From an uncultured Oscillospiraceae bacterium (lineage in GTDB: Bacteria > Bacillota > Clostridia > Oscillospirales > Oscillospiraceae), in NCBI GenBank assembly GCA_934622035.1, contig CAKTVG010000015.1:7933-71932 (forward strand): a DNA stretch of 64,000 bases, read 5' to 3'. The position numbers and the translations under genes are program-made. Every line of letters starts with the position of its first letter. Within the stretch, counting starts at the first letter, position 1. Shown piece by piece: positions 15,140 to 22,955 of this stretch. The notes beneath the pieces were generated by a model. That model worked only from the letters and a program-made list of their open reading frames with translations, was not told the origin of the DNA and did no database searches.

Positions 15140-16393
15140 ATGAAACAGAAATTGTGGACAAGAAACTATACGCTTCTGATGCTGGCGACGCTGCTTGGCA
15201 GCATCGGCGGCGTGGCGGGCGGCTATGCGCTTTCTCTTCTGGTATTTGACGAGACGAAAAGCACGCTCGCCTCCGCCGTTACGGTTGCGATTCAAATTGT
15301 TCCTGGTTTCCTCCTGTCGACAGTGCTGGCACCGTGGATGGACAGAATGCCGCGCAAGCCCTTTCTCGTCGGCGGTGATTTTTTAAACGCGGTGATCTAT
15401 GCTGCGGCCGGGGTTTATCTGCTCCTGTTTCGCTTCAGCTATCTTGGATATCTCTGCTTTTCTCTGCTGCTGGCGACACTGGGCGCGTTCGATCAGTTGG
15501 CTTATCAGAGCATCTATCCAAAGCTGATTCCGTCCGGTGCGGAGCAAAAGGGCTACGCAGTTTCCGCAATGCTCTATCCGATCGTGCAGGTGGTCATGCT
15601 GCCGCTTGCCTCCATCCTCTATGACGCGCTTGGCGTGGGGCTGCTGCTGATTTTACAAGGCGCGCTGTCGCTTTCTGCGGCGCTGATCGAGAGCGGGATC
15701 CGGATTCAGGAAGAGCGGCGGCTGGAAGAAAAGCGGTATTCGCTGCGCCTTTGGTGGACGGACATCCGGCAGACGCTGGCTTATTTCAGAAGGGAAAAGG
15801 GGCTTCGGAAACTCTATGCCTACATGGCGGTAACGAACGGCGTTGCCAGCGGTTATTCGCCCATCGTCATGGCCTTTTTCCGCACCGCGCCCGGCTTTAC
15901 GATGGTGATGTATTCCTTTTTCTCCGTTGCGGAATTTGCGGGAAGAACTGTTGCCGGCTTGCTGCAATACACGATAAAAATCCCGGCAAAGCGGCGCTTC
16001 GGCGTGATTTTCGGTGTGTATCAGGTCTATGAAGCGATGGATCTGTGCCTGCTGTGGCTGCCGTACCCGCTGATGCTGGTCAATCGCGCAATTTGCGGCT
16101 TTTTGGGAACAACAAGCGCCACGCTGCGCCAGACGGCGGTGCAGCAGTATATTCCGGAGGAAATGCGTGCGCGGGTGAACTCCCTGTTTGATATGGAGCT
16201 GACCCTGGCGACAGGCGTCCTTGCGCTGCTGATCGGCGCGCTGGGAGAGACGATGGACTACCGGCTCTGCATGACGCTCTGCGGCGCGATTGCCATGACG
16301 GCCTGCTGGCTGCTCGTCTGGCGGGGAAGAAAGAGCATCCGGCCGGTTCTGGAATTTGATAAATCTCCTATTGAAGATTGCGAAACAATTTGA
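15140..16393 (+). CDS. Major facilitator superfamily exporter
   Basis: A 417-residue integral membrane protein with about 12 hydrophobic segments. It begins with LWTRNYTLLMLATLLGSIGG, contains the MFS loop motif APWMDRMPRKP near residue 75 (motif A variant) and resembles the macrolide/drug-efflux branch. The substrate is unknown. ATG 15140 is preceded by GGGGTGAGA; the frame is open upstream but crosses the XRE terminator. It follows a regulator gene and a palindromic site, which suggests inducible efflux. Confidence 0.85.
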   Translation: MKQKLWTRNYTLLMLATLLGSIGGVAGGYALSLLVFDETKSTLASAVTVAIQIVPGFLLSTVLAPWMDRMPRKPFLVGGDFLNAVIYAAAGVYLLLFRFSYLGYLCFSLLLATLGAFDQLAYQSIYPKLIPSGAEQKGYAVSAMLYPIVQVVMLPLASILYDALGVGLLLILQGALSLSAALIESGIRIQEERRLEEKRYSLRLWWTDIRQTLAYFRREKGLRKLYAYMAVTNGVASGYSPIVMAFFRTAPGFTMVMYSFFSVAEFAGRTVAGLLQYTIKIPAKRRFGVIFGVYQVYEAMDLCLLWLPYPLMLVNRAICGFLGTTSATLRQTAVQQYIPEEMRARVNSLFDMELTLATGVLALLIGALGETMDYRLCMTLCGAIAMTACWLLVWRGRKSIRPVLEFDKSPIEDCETI

Positions 16394-16399
16394 TATAAT
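16371..16399 (+). promoter_or_regulatory. Helicase gene promoter
   Basis: TTGAAG, 17-bp spacer, perfect TATAAT. It overlaps the 3' end of the MFS gene and starts transcription about 27 nt before the helicase ATG. Confidence 0.75.
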
Positions 16400-16432
16400 A
16401 AAACAAACGTTCTTTTTACGGGAGATGAAAGC

Positions 16433-18574
16433 ATGGAAGAGCATCTGAATGCGGCGCAGCTGGAGGCAGTCACCAGTACGGAGGGCTTTGTGCGCGTGAT
16501 TGCGGGTGCGGGTTCGGGGAAAACGCGCGCCCTGGCGAACCGCTTTGCCTACCTGGTCAACGACCTTGGCATCCTGCCGGGGAATATTCTCTGCGTGACC
16601 TTCACAAACAAATCGGCAAACGAGATGCGCCAGCGCATTCACGCTCTGACCGGCGACAACGACACAGGATATATCAACACCTTCCACGGCTTCTGCGTCT
16701 CCGTTTTGCAGGAGGACAGCTATGCCGTGCAGTACCCCAAAAGCTTTCTTGTGCTCGACAATTCCGACATCGATGCAATGCTTCAGATCATCTATGAGGA
16801 ACGCGGACTGAGCCTGCGGGACATGACCTTCTCCGCTGCGCGGGATATGTTTGAAATCCGCAAGCTCATAAAAGAGCCGGAGTATTACCGGGACATGATT
16901 ACCATGTCCCTCGATACTTTACGGGAAAAGTACGAAAATGCGACTGAAACACAGGATATTCTCTTCTACGGCTATCTGTATCAGGAAAAAAAGTGCTTCG
17001 GACTGGATTACAACGATCTGATTCAGTTCACGCTGTACATTTTTGAGCAGAATCCGGAGATTCGGCTGAAATGGCAGAAACGGCTGGAATACATCATGAT
17101 CGACGAATTTCAGGACATCGATCCGCCGCAGTACCACCTGATGGAGGTGCTTTGCGGATACCATAAGAATCTGTTTATCGTCGGTGACCCCGACCAGACC
17201 ATCTATACCTGGCGCGGGGCAAACGTCCGATTCCTGCTGGACTTTGATCAGGTTTTCCCCGGCACCAAAACCATTCTGATGACGGAGAACTACCGCTCCA
17301 CGCCGGAAATTCTTGCCGTCGCCAATTCGCTGATCGACCGCAACACCCAGCGCATCAAAAAAGACCTGATTCCCGTCCTGCCGCATGGCCAGCCGGTCTA
17401 CTGTCACTTCGCCGAGACACAGGAGGCCGAGGCAAAGTGGATGGCAGAAGAAATGCGCAGGCTCACGGAGCAGGGGACGCCGCTGCGCGATATCACGATC
17501 CTCTACCGTGCGCATTACGTCACCCGCGCGGTGGAGGAGGTCCTGCTGGCGGAAAAGATTCCCTATACGATCTACAGCGGCGTGCAGTTCTTCCAGAGAA
17601 TGGAAATTAAGGACGCGCTGTCCTATCTGCGCATGATTGCCTACCGCGACGATCTTTCCTTCCGCCGGATTGCCAATGTTCCCAAACGGAACCTCGGAAA
17701 GCGCCGGTTGGCCTTTTTGGAGGAAAGGGCGGCGGCTGAGAACCGTTCATTGTATCAGGCGCTTTGCGACCATCTGGACGACCCGGTTTTCAAGGGGACG
17801 AAGGCGCAGCAGTTCGTCTCTCTGATCGAGCGCTTCTCTGCCGGGTATGACCGGCAGCCAATCTCTGAGGTGCTTTCGGCCATTCTCAACGAGAGCGGCT
17901 ATGAGCAGATGCTGCGAACGGAGGGCAGCCAGGAGCGGCTGGACAACCTCGCGGAGCTGAAGCAGTCGGTCTATGAATATGAGACGACCTGCGGCGAGGA
18001 GAGCACACTGGAGCACTACCTTGCGCACGTCGCGCTGTTTAGCAATTCCGATGCCGCCGAGCCGGGGGACAAGATCCGGCTGATGACCGTCCACGCGGCA
18101 AAGGGGCTGGAATTCCCCTATGTGTTTTTGTGCGGCATGAACGAGGGCATCTTCCCCTCACGCAAGGTCCGCACAAGACCGTCCATGGAGGAGGAACGGC
18201 GTCTGGCCTTTGTTGCCCTGACACGGGCGGAAAAAGGACTGTATCTTTCCGAGGCGGACGGTCGAAACTTCGACGGCTCGCCGCGCTATCCCTCGCGCTT
18301 CCTGCTGGAGATCGCACCGGAGCTGCTGACGTATACCAAGCCGCCGCAGCCGGGCCTGCTGCGTGCGGCGCAGGACGCCATTGCGCACAGTGAGCGCTTC
18401 CTGCCGGAGCAGGAAAGCGCTGCGCTTCCGGTCGGTCAGAGAGTGCGCCATTCCGTTTTCGGCGCGGGAACGGTGGTTGATGTCGATTTGGAGAAAAATG
18501 CCCATGTCGTGCAGTTTGACGGCATGGACACGCCGCGCAGCATTTCCTTCCGCGCAAAGCTTGAATTATTATAA
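16433..18574 (+). CDS. UvrD/PcrA-type superfamily 1 DNA helicase
   Basis: A 713-residue 3'-5' DNA helicase used in repair and replication-conflict resolution. All SF1A motifs are visible: Q motif LNAAQLEAV, Walker A GAGSGKT (25-31), FTNKSANEM (Ia), DEFQDIDPPQY (II), GDPDQTIYTWRGA (III), ENYRSTPEI (IV), MTVHAAKGLEF (V) and VALTRAEKGLYLS (VI). The C terminus ends in a Tudor-like segment (VGQRVRHSVFGAGTVVDV), typical of PcrA-type helicases. PcrA is the likely role, but Firmicutes often carry more than one UvrD paralogue and the protein is slightly short, so no symbol is given. Confidence 0.93.
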   Translation: MEEHLNAAQLEAVTSTEGFVRVIAGAGSGKTRALANRFAYLVNDLGILPGNILCVTFTNKSANEMRQRIHALTGDNDTGYINTFHGFCVSVLQEDSYAVQYPKSFLVLDNSDIDAMLQIIYEERGLSLRDMTFSAARDMFEIRKLIKEPEYYRDMITMSLDTLREKYENATETQDILFYGYLYQEKKCFGLDYNDLIQFTLYIFEQNPEIRLKWQKRLEYIMIDEFQDIDPPQYHLMEVLCGYHKNLFIVGDPDQTIYTWRGANVRFLLDFDQVFPGTKTILMTENYRSTPEILAVANSLIDRNTQRIKKDLIPVLPHGQPVYCHFAETQEAEAKWMAEEMRRLTEQGTPLRDITILYRAHYVTRAVEEVLLAEKIPYTIYSGVQFFQRMEIKDALSYLRMIAYRDDLSFRRIANVPKRNLGKRRLAFLEERAAAENRSLYQALCDHLDDPVFKGTKAQQFVSLIERFSAGYDRQPISEVLSAILNESGYEQMLRTEGSQERLDNLAELKQSVYEYETTCGEESTLEHYLAHVALFSNSDAAEPGDKIRLMTVHAAKGLEFPYVFLCGMNEGIFPSRKVRTRPSMEEERRLAFVALTRAEKGLYLSEADGRNFDGSPRYPSRFLLEIAPELLTYTKPPQPGLLRAAQDAIAHSERFLPEQESAALPVGQRVRHSVFGAGTVVDVDLEKNAHVVQFDGMDTPRSISFRAKLELL

Positions 18575-18576
18575 GA

Positions 18577-18607
18577 AACGTCCGGGATGCCTTGCATCCC
18601 GGACGTT
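18577..18607. terminator. Bidirectional terminator between the helicase gene and ychF
   Basis: Perfect 14-bp stem AACGTCCGGGATGC / GCATCCCGGACGTT with a 3-nt loop, lying between convergent stop codons. Confidence 0.7.
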
Positions 18608-18613
18608 ATGCTT

Positions 18614-19711
18614 TTATACGTTGAACAGGAAGTTGACGATGTCGCCGTCCTTCATGACGTATTCCTTGCCCTCGCTGCGGACAAGCCCCTTCGCCTTGGC
18701 GGCCGCCATGGTGCCGCAGGCCTTCATATCCTCGAAGGCAATGACCTCGGCGCGGATGAAGCCGCGCTCGAAGTCGCTGTGAATTTTGCCTGCTGCCTGC
18801 GGAGCGCGCGTGCCCTTCTTAATGGTCCAGGCGCGGCATTCGTCGCTGCCTGCGGTCAGGAAGGAAATCAGACCGAGAAGATCGTAGCTGCACTTGATGA
18901 GACGGTCGAGGCCGGACTGCTTCAGGCCAAGCTCCTCCATAAACATCGCCTTTTCCTCGGGGTCGTCCAGCTCGGCAATGTCCGCCTCCAGCTTTGCGCA
19001 GATCGGAAGCACCAGAGAACCCTCTGCGTCGGCGAGCTTCTTGACCTGCTGGAAATAGGGGACGCTCTCCGGATCATTGACGTCGTTTTCGGAAATGTTT
19101 GCGGCATAGATCGTCTTTTTGAGCGTCAGAAGATCGGAGGTTGCGATGAGCGCGCGGTCGTCGTCGGAGCATTCAAAGGTGCGTGCAAGCTTGCCCTCGT
19201 TCAGGTGTTCCAGAAGGGCGGAGAAGACCTCGGCCTCGCGCAGGAAGCGCTTGTCGCCGCCCTTGGCGGATTTCTGTGCCTTATCCACGCGGCGCTCGCA
19301 CATTTCGGCATCGGCCAGGATCAATTCCAGGTTGATGATGTCGATGTCGCGAAGCGGATCGGTGCCGCCCTCAACATGAGTGACGTTGGGGTCGTCAAAG
19401 CAGCGCACGACATGGATGATGGCGTCCGTTGTGCGGATATTGGAGAGAAACTTGTTGCCCAGGCCTTCGCCCTTGGACGCGCCCTTGACAAGGCCCGCGA
19501 TATCGACGAATTCGATCACCGCCGGGGTGAACTTCTTGGGGTGATGCAGGTCGCGCAGCCATTCCAGGCGCTCGTCCGGCACCTGCACGACGCCGACGTT
19601 CGGGTCGATGGTGCAGAAGGCGTAGTTGTCCGCCGGAATACCGGCGTTGGTGATGGCGTTAAACAGCGTGGATTTGCCGACGTTCGGCAGGCCGACGATA
19701 CCAAGTTTCAT
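18614..19711 (-). CDS. ychF: Ribosome-binding ATPase YchF
   Basis: Conserved Obg-family P-loop protein that binds ribosomes and prefers ATP. The 365 residues match the usual length. G1 is GLPNVGKST (7-15), G2/G3 region VEFVDIAGLVKGASKGEGLGNKFL, and the C-terminal TGS-like domain ends in GLVRSEGKEYVMKDGDIVNFLFNV. The G4 NxxD is replaced as in all YchF proteins, in line with loss of GTP specificity. The ATG at 19711 has AAGGAG about 10 nt upstream. Its promoter lies in the 3' end of the MATE gene. Confidence 0.96.
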   Translation of the reverse strand: MKLGIVGLPNVGKSTLFNAITNAGIPADNYAFCTIDPNVGVVQVPDERLEWLRDLHHPKKFTPAVIEFVDIAGLVKGASKGEGLGNKFLSNIRTTDAIIHVVRCFDDPNVTHVEGGTDPLRDIDIINLELILADAEMCERRVDKAQKSAKGGDKRFLREAEVFSALLEHLNEGKLARTFECSDDDRALIATSDLLTLKKTIYAANISENDVNDPESVPYFQQVKKLADAEGSLVLPICAKLEADIAELDDPEEKAMFMEELGLKQSGLDRLIKCSYDLLGLISFLTAGSDECRAWTIKKGTRAPQAAGKIHSDFERGFIRAEVIAFEDMKACGTMAAAKAKGLVRSEGKEYVMKDGDIVNFLFNV

Positions 19712-19761
19712 TGCATTCGTTCTCCTTAAAATCAGCGAAAAGGCTGAAAAATCTCCCGTTC

Positions 19762-19790
19762 ATTATAGCAGAGGGCATGCTATCTTGCAA
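19762..19790 (-). promoter_or_regulatory. ychF promoter
   Basis: Reading leftward, TTGCAA, 17-bp spacer, TATAAT. It overlaps the last codons of the upstream MATE gene on the same strand. Confidence 0.75.
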
Positions 19791-21189
19791 GGTGTTTTTC
19801 AGACTTTTTCAGCTCACGGAAAGTGGCGAGAATCAGGCAAAGCGCAATGAAAAAAGTCAGAATATCGGAAACCGGCATGGAATACAGCACGCCGTCCAGA
19901 CCGAAGAACCGCGGCAGAAGCAGCGCAAAGCCAACGCCGCAGATGACCTCGCGGAACATGGACAGCAGCGTCGAGGAAAGTGCTTTCCCCAGCGCCTGCA
20001 AAAAGATGAAGCAGGCTTTATTGACGCAGGCAAGCACCATCATGCAAAGATAAATGCGGAACGCCTTGACGGCGAACACCGTGTAATAGCTGCTCTCGTT
20101 TGCCGCGCCGAAAATCGCGATGAGCTGCCGCGGGAACAGCCCTGCCAGCAGCAGCGCGGCTGCGCCGGCCAGCGCCTCCGCGAGCAGAAGCCGTGTGAAG
20201 AGCGAGCGCACGCGCTTCGGCTGCTGCGCGCCCATATTAAAGCCGACAACAGGAATGCAGCCTGCCGCCATACCGACGACGATGGAGATGACGATCTGAA
20301 AGAATTTCATTACAATACCGACTACGGCCATTGGAATCTGCGCGTACTGCGCCTGCCCGAAAACGGGATCCAGCGCACCGTATTTGCGCAGCATGTTGTT
20401 GATTGCCGCCATTGCCGCGACAAGGCTGATCTGCGAGAGAAAGCTCGTAATGCCAAGTGACAGCGTCCTGCCGCAGATCTGGCCCTGGAGAACAAAATCC
20501 TTTTTGGCGGGACGGATGCTTTTCATGTGCAGCAGGTACCAGACGGCGAGAGCAGCAGTGACGATCTGACCGGCAACCGTGGCAACCGCCGCGCCCATCA
20601 TGCCCCAGCGGAAGCAGAAAATGAAAATCGGGTCAAGAATGATGTTGAGCACGGCGCCCGCCAGCGTGGAAACCATGGCAAAGCGCGGACTGCCGTCGGC
20701 GCGGATGATCGGGTTCATCGCCTGGCCGAACATGTAGAAGGGAATTCCCAGGGAAATATAAAAGAAGTATTCCTGCGAATGGCGGAAGGTCTCCTCGTTG
20801 ACAGTGCCGCCGAATACGGAGATGATCGGATCTGTCAGAAGCAGATATAAGGCCATAAGCATAATACCGCTGCCTGTGGCAAGAATGACTGCGTTGCCGA
20901 CGCTGTGCTTGGCCGTATCCTGCTCATTTTTGCCGAGAGAGATGCTGACAAAGGTGCAGCAGCCGTCTCCAATCATGACGGCAATCGCCAGCGCGACGAC
21001 CGTAAGGGGAAAGACGACGGTGTTTGCGGCGTTGCCGTAGGAGCCGAGATAACCGGCGTTGGCGATGAAAATCTGATCGACGATGTTATACAGCGCGCCG
21101 ACCAGAAGGGAGATGATGCAGGGGACGGCATACCGCCGCATCAGGCGGCCGACCGGCTCTGTACCTAAAAAGTGATTTGTGTTGTCCAA
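19780..21189 (-). CDS. MATE family efflux transporter
   Basis: A 469-residue membrane protein with 12 predicted helices in two halves, of the MATE (NorM/DinF-like) multidrug exporter family, driven by Na+ or H+. Family strings are AVPCIISLLVGALYNIVDQIFIAN near the N terminus and GFNMGAQQPKRVRSL in the second half. The start is TTG at 21189, 10 nt after AAAGGA; no in-frame ATG is available. A 157-nt leader with two terminator-like hairpins precedes it, which implies regulated expression. Substrate unknown. Confidence 0.9.
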   Translation of the reverse strand: MDNTNHFLGTEPVGRLMRRYAVPCIISLLVGALYNIVDQIFIANAGYLGSYGNAANTVVFPLTVVALAIAVMIGDGCCTFVSISLGKNEQDTAKHSVGNAVILATGSGIMLMALYLLLTDPIISVFGGTVNEETFRHSQEYFFYISLGIPFYMFGQAMNPIIRADGSPRFAMVSTLAGAVLNIILDPIFIFCFRWGMMGAAVATVAGQIVTAALAVWYLLHMKSIRPAKKDFVLQGQICGRTLSLGITSFLSQISLVAAMAAINNMLRKYGALDPVFGQAQYAQIPMAVVGIVMKFFQIVISIVVGMAAGCIPVVGFNMGAQQPKRVRSLFTRLLLAEALAGAAALLLAGLFPRQLIAIFGAANESSYYTVFAVKAFRIYLCMMVLACVNKACFIFLQALGKALSSTLLSMFREVICGVGFALLLPRFFGLDGVLYSMPVSDILTFFIALCLILATFRELKKSEKHLAR

Positions 21190-21347
21190 TGTGTTGTTTT
21201 CCTTTCCATAAAAAATGCGCAGGCCCGGTGCAATCCGGACTTACGCATTTCTGCCGCACGATTTCACTGATGGTTCACCTTGTTTTGGGCCGCAAAAAAC
21301 GTGCGGCGTATCTGCAACCGGATTTACGCAGATACGCCACACGCTGT
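21190..21347 (-). ncRNA. Structured leader of the MATE gene with two hairpins sharing a loop motif
   Basis: Transcribed leftward from a clear promoter. Hairpin 1 (about 21302-21341) has a 10-bp stem GCGTATCTGC / GCAGATACGC and is followed by six T; hairpin 2 (about 21211-21250) ends in GCGCATTTTTT, a terminator directly before the ribosome site. Both contain TGCGTAARTCCGGNTTGCA at the apex. CGTGCGGC (about 21253-21260) can pair with GCCGCACG of hairpin 1, giving an alternative fold. This looks like a riboswitch or attenuator. I do not recognise a known class. Confidence 0.55.
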
Positions 21348-21353
21348 AATCAT

Positions 21354-21382
21354 ATTATAACCGATGAAAATGAAAATTTCAA
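21354..21382 (-). promoter_or_regulatory. MATE gene promoter
   Basis: Reading leftward, TTGAAA, 17-bp spacer, TATAAT. The start point near 21347 defines the 157-nt leader. Confidence 0.75.
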
Positions 21383-21389
21383 ATGGTTT

Positions 21390-22601
21390 TTAAGCTTTTC
21401 GGCGGTTATAGAGACGGGCAAGGCCGCCCTCCGAGGTTTCGCGGTACTGGTCGGAGATGTGAATGCCCGTTTCCTTCATTGTGCGCACGACCATGTCAAA
21501 GCTGATGTTTCGCGTGCCGCACAGCAGGCTGGAGAGGTTGAATGCGTCGATTGCGCGCTTGGCTGCGACGGCGTTGCGCTCGATGCAGGGAATCTGCACC
21601 AGACCGCAGATGGGGTCGCAGGTCAAGCCGAGCTGATGCTCCATCGCAATCTCGGCGGCATACTCCGTTTCGTTGATGCTCTTATCCATCAGGTAGCAGA
21701 GCGCCGCTGCGGCCATGGAGCAGGCGGTGCCGATCTCTGCCTGACAGCCGCATTCCGCACCGGAGATGGAGGCGTTGCGCTTGACGATGCTGCCGAAAAG
21801 GCCGGCGACGGCCAGCGCCTCGTGCACCTTGCGGTCAGGGATGTTATGCCGCTGCTGCATATAAAGGAGAACCGAGGGCAGAACGCCCGCCGAGCCGCAG
21901 GTCGGCGCAGTGACGATCGTGCCGTTGTCGGCGTTCTGCTCCGCTATGGCAAAGGCGTAGGAGCAGACGAGGCGCAGCTCGCGAATCTGCGGCAGCTCGT
22001 TCTCCTTTTCCTGCGAATACAGCCGCTTGGCCTTGCGCTCGACCTGTAGGCCGCCCGGCAGAACGCCGGAGGCGCTCAGGCCGTCCGCAATGGCCTTCTT
22101 CATTGTATCCCAGATTTCCGTCAGGAAGTCCCAGATCTCCGGGCCTTCGTTCAGCTCGACGTATTCGCTCAGAGTGATGTATCGCCAGCGGCAGAACTGT
22201 TCGATTTCCGCAAAGGAGTTTTCGGGATAGATCTCCTCCGCTGCGGCGGCATCCTGCCCGTCCACGACGATATCACCGCCGCCAATGGAGAGCACGCGCA
22301 TCGTGCCAATTTCCTCCTCGCCGCGATAGGCAAAGAAATCCAGCGTATTCGGATGCGGCAGATCGGCAGGGGAGTCGTCGGAGAAGACGACCTCTGTGCG
22401 GCCCTTGCCGAGAACCTCATAGAGCACGCGGTCGGTGCCGTGACCCCGGCCGGTTTTGGCAAGAGATGCATAAAGCACGACGCGATAGCGCTCCGCATCG
22501 GGATAGCGCTGCAAAAAGAGCTTGGCGGCACGCTCCGGGCCCATGGTATGGGAGCTGGACGGGCCTTTTCCGATCTTATAAACGTCGCGGATCGATTTCA
22601 T
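21390..22601 (-). CDS. sdaA: L-serine ammonia-lyase (iron-sulfur, single chain)
   Basis: Deaminates L-serine to pyruvate and ammonia using a 4Fe-4S cluster. The 403-residue protein fuses the beta-like domain (KGPSSSHTMGPERAAKLF at the N terminus) to the alpha-like domain, so it is the one-chain form rather than the two-gene form common in Clostridia. Cluster-type cysteines appear in APTCGSAG, GAECGCQAEIG and TCDPICGLVQIPC. The ATG at 22601 follows CGGAGGAATT. It feeds pyruvate metabolism; the downstream MATE gene has its own promoter. Confidence 0.93.
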   Translation of the reverse strand: MKSIRDVYKIGKGPSSSHTMGPERAAKLFLQRYPDAERYRVVLYASLAKTGRGHGTDRVLYEVLGKGRTEVVFSDDSPADLPHPNTLDFFAYRGEEEIGTMRVLSIGGGDIVVDGQDAAAAEEIYPENSFAEIEQFCRWRYITLSEYVELNEGPEIWDFLTEIWDTMKKAIADGLSASGVLPGGLQVERKAKRLYSQEKENELPQIRELRLVCSYAFAIAEQNADNGTIVTAPTCGSAGVLPSVLLYMQQRHNIPDRKVHEALAVAGLFGSIVKRNASISGAECGCQAEIGTACSMAAAALCYLMDKSINETEYAAEIAMEHQLGLTCDPICGLVQIPCIERNAVAAKRAIDAFNLSSLLCGTRNISFDMVVRTMKETGIHISDQYRETSEGGLARLYNRRKA

Positions 22602-22636
22602 CGGTAATTCCTCCGTGTTTTTTCTATTCCGCTTCC

Positions 22637-22664
22637 ATTATAGCAGGTGTTTGCAAAAAATCAA
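22637..22664 (-). promoter_or_regulatory. sdaA promoter
   Basis: Reading leftward, TTGATT, 16-bp spacer, TATAAT, just downstream of the small upstream gene. Confidence 0.65.
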
Positions 22665-22665
22665 T

Positions 22666-22833
22666 TCAACCGGAGGGTTTTTCTTTTTTTCTGAGCGCCT
22701 CCAGCGAAAGCTCGCCTGCGAGCTTGAACAGCGCGTCGGAAAGAACGGTCTCCAGCGGCAGACCCGCAAGACCGGCGACGTGCCGGTAGAATGCTGCGGT
22801 CGCATTGTCCAGGGTGACGGTGGTTTGCACCAT
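22666..22833 (-). CDS. Small ribbon-helix-helix-like protein
   Basis: A 55-residue protein beginning MVQTTVTLDNATAAFYRHVAG. A short beta strand (TTVTL) followed by two helices separated by a turn (AGLPLETVLSDALFKLA) fits the ribbon-helix-helix DNA-binding fold of many antitoxins and small repressors. The ATG at 22833 has GGGAGG seven nt upstream, strong support for translation; a longer reading frame upstream has no such site. No toxin gene lies next to it. Function unknown; it could regulate sdaA or proS, between which it sits. Confidence 0.6.
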   Translation of the reverse strand: MVQTTVTLDNATAAFYRHVAGLAGLPLETVLSDALFKLAGELSLEALRKKEKPSG

Positions 22834-22898
22834 ATGGCAGCCTCCCTTGTGCCGAGAACTCGCCGGGATGCCCGGCATAATTCATCCTATGCAGGGTC

Positions 22899-22927
22899 TT
22901 GACATGCGTGATAAAATAGAATAAATA
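22899..22927 (+). promoter_or_regulatory. proS promoter
   Basis: TTGACA, 17-bp spacer, TAAATA, starting transcription about 20 nt before the ATG. The leader is too short for a T-box. Confidence 0.65.
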
Positions 22928-22955
22928 TCGATTACTCTTGAAAGGTTGAGAGGAA

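Noticed and set aside
22666..22833. Toxin-antitoxin locus
   Set aside because: Only an antitoxin-like small gene is seen; neither neighbour nor the opposite strand encodes a plausible toxin.
22905..22955. T-box or other riboswitch before proS
   Set aside because: The predicted leader is only about 20 nt long and contains no T-box core.
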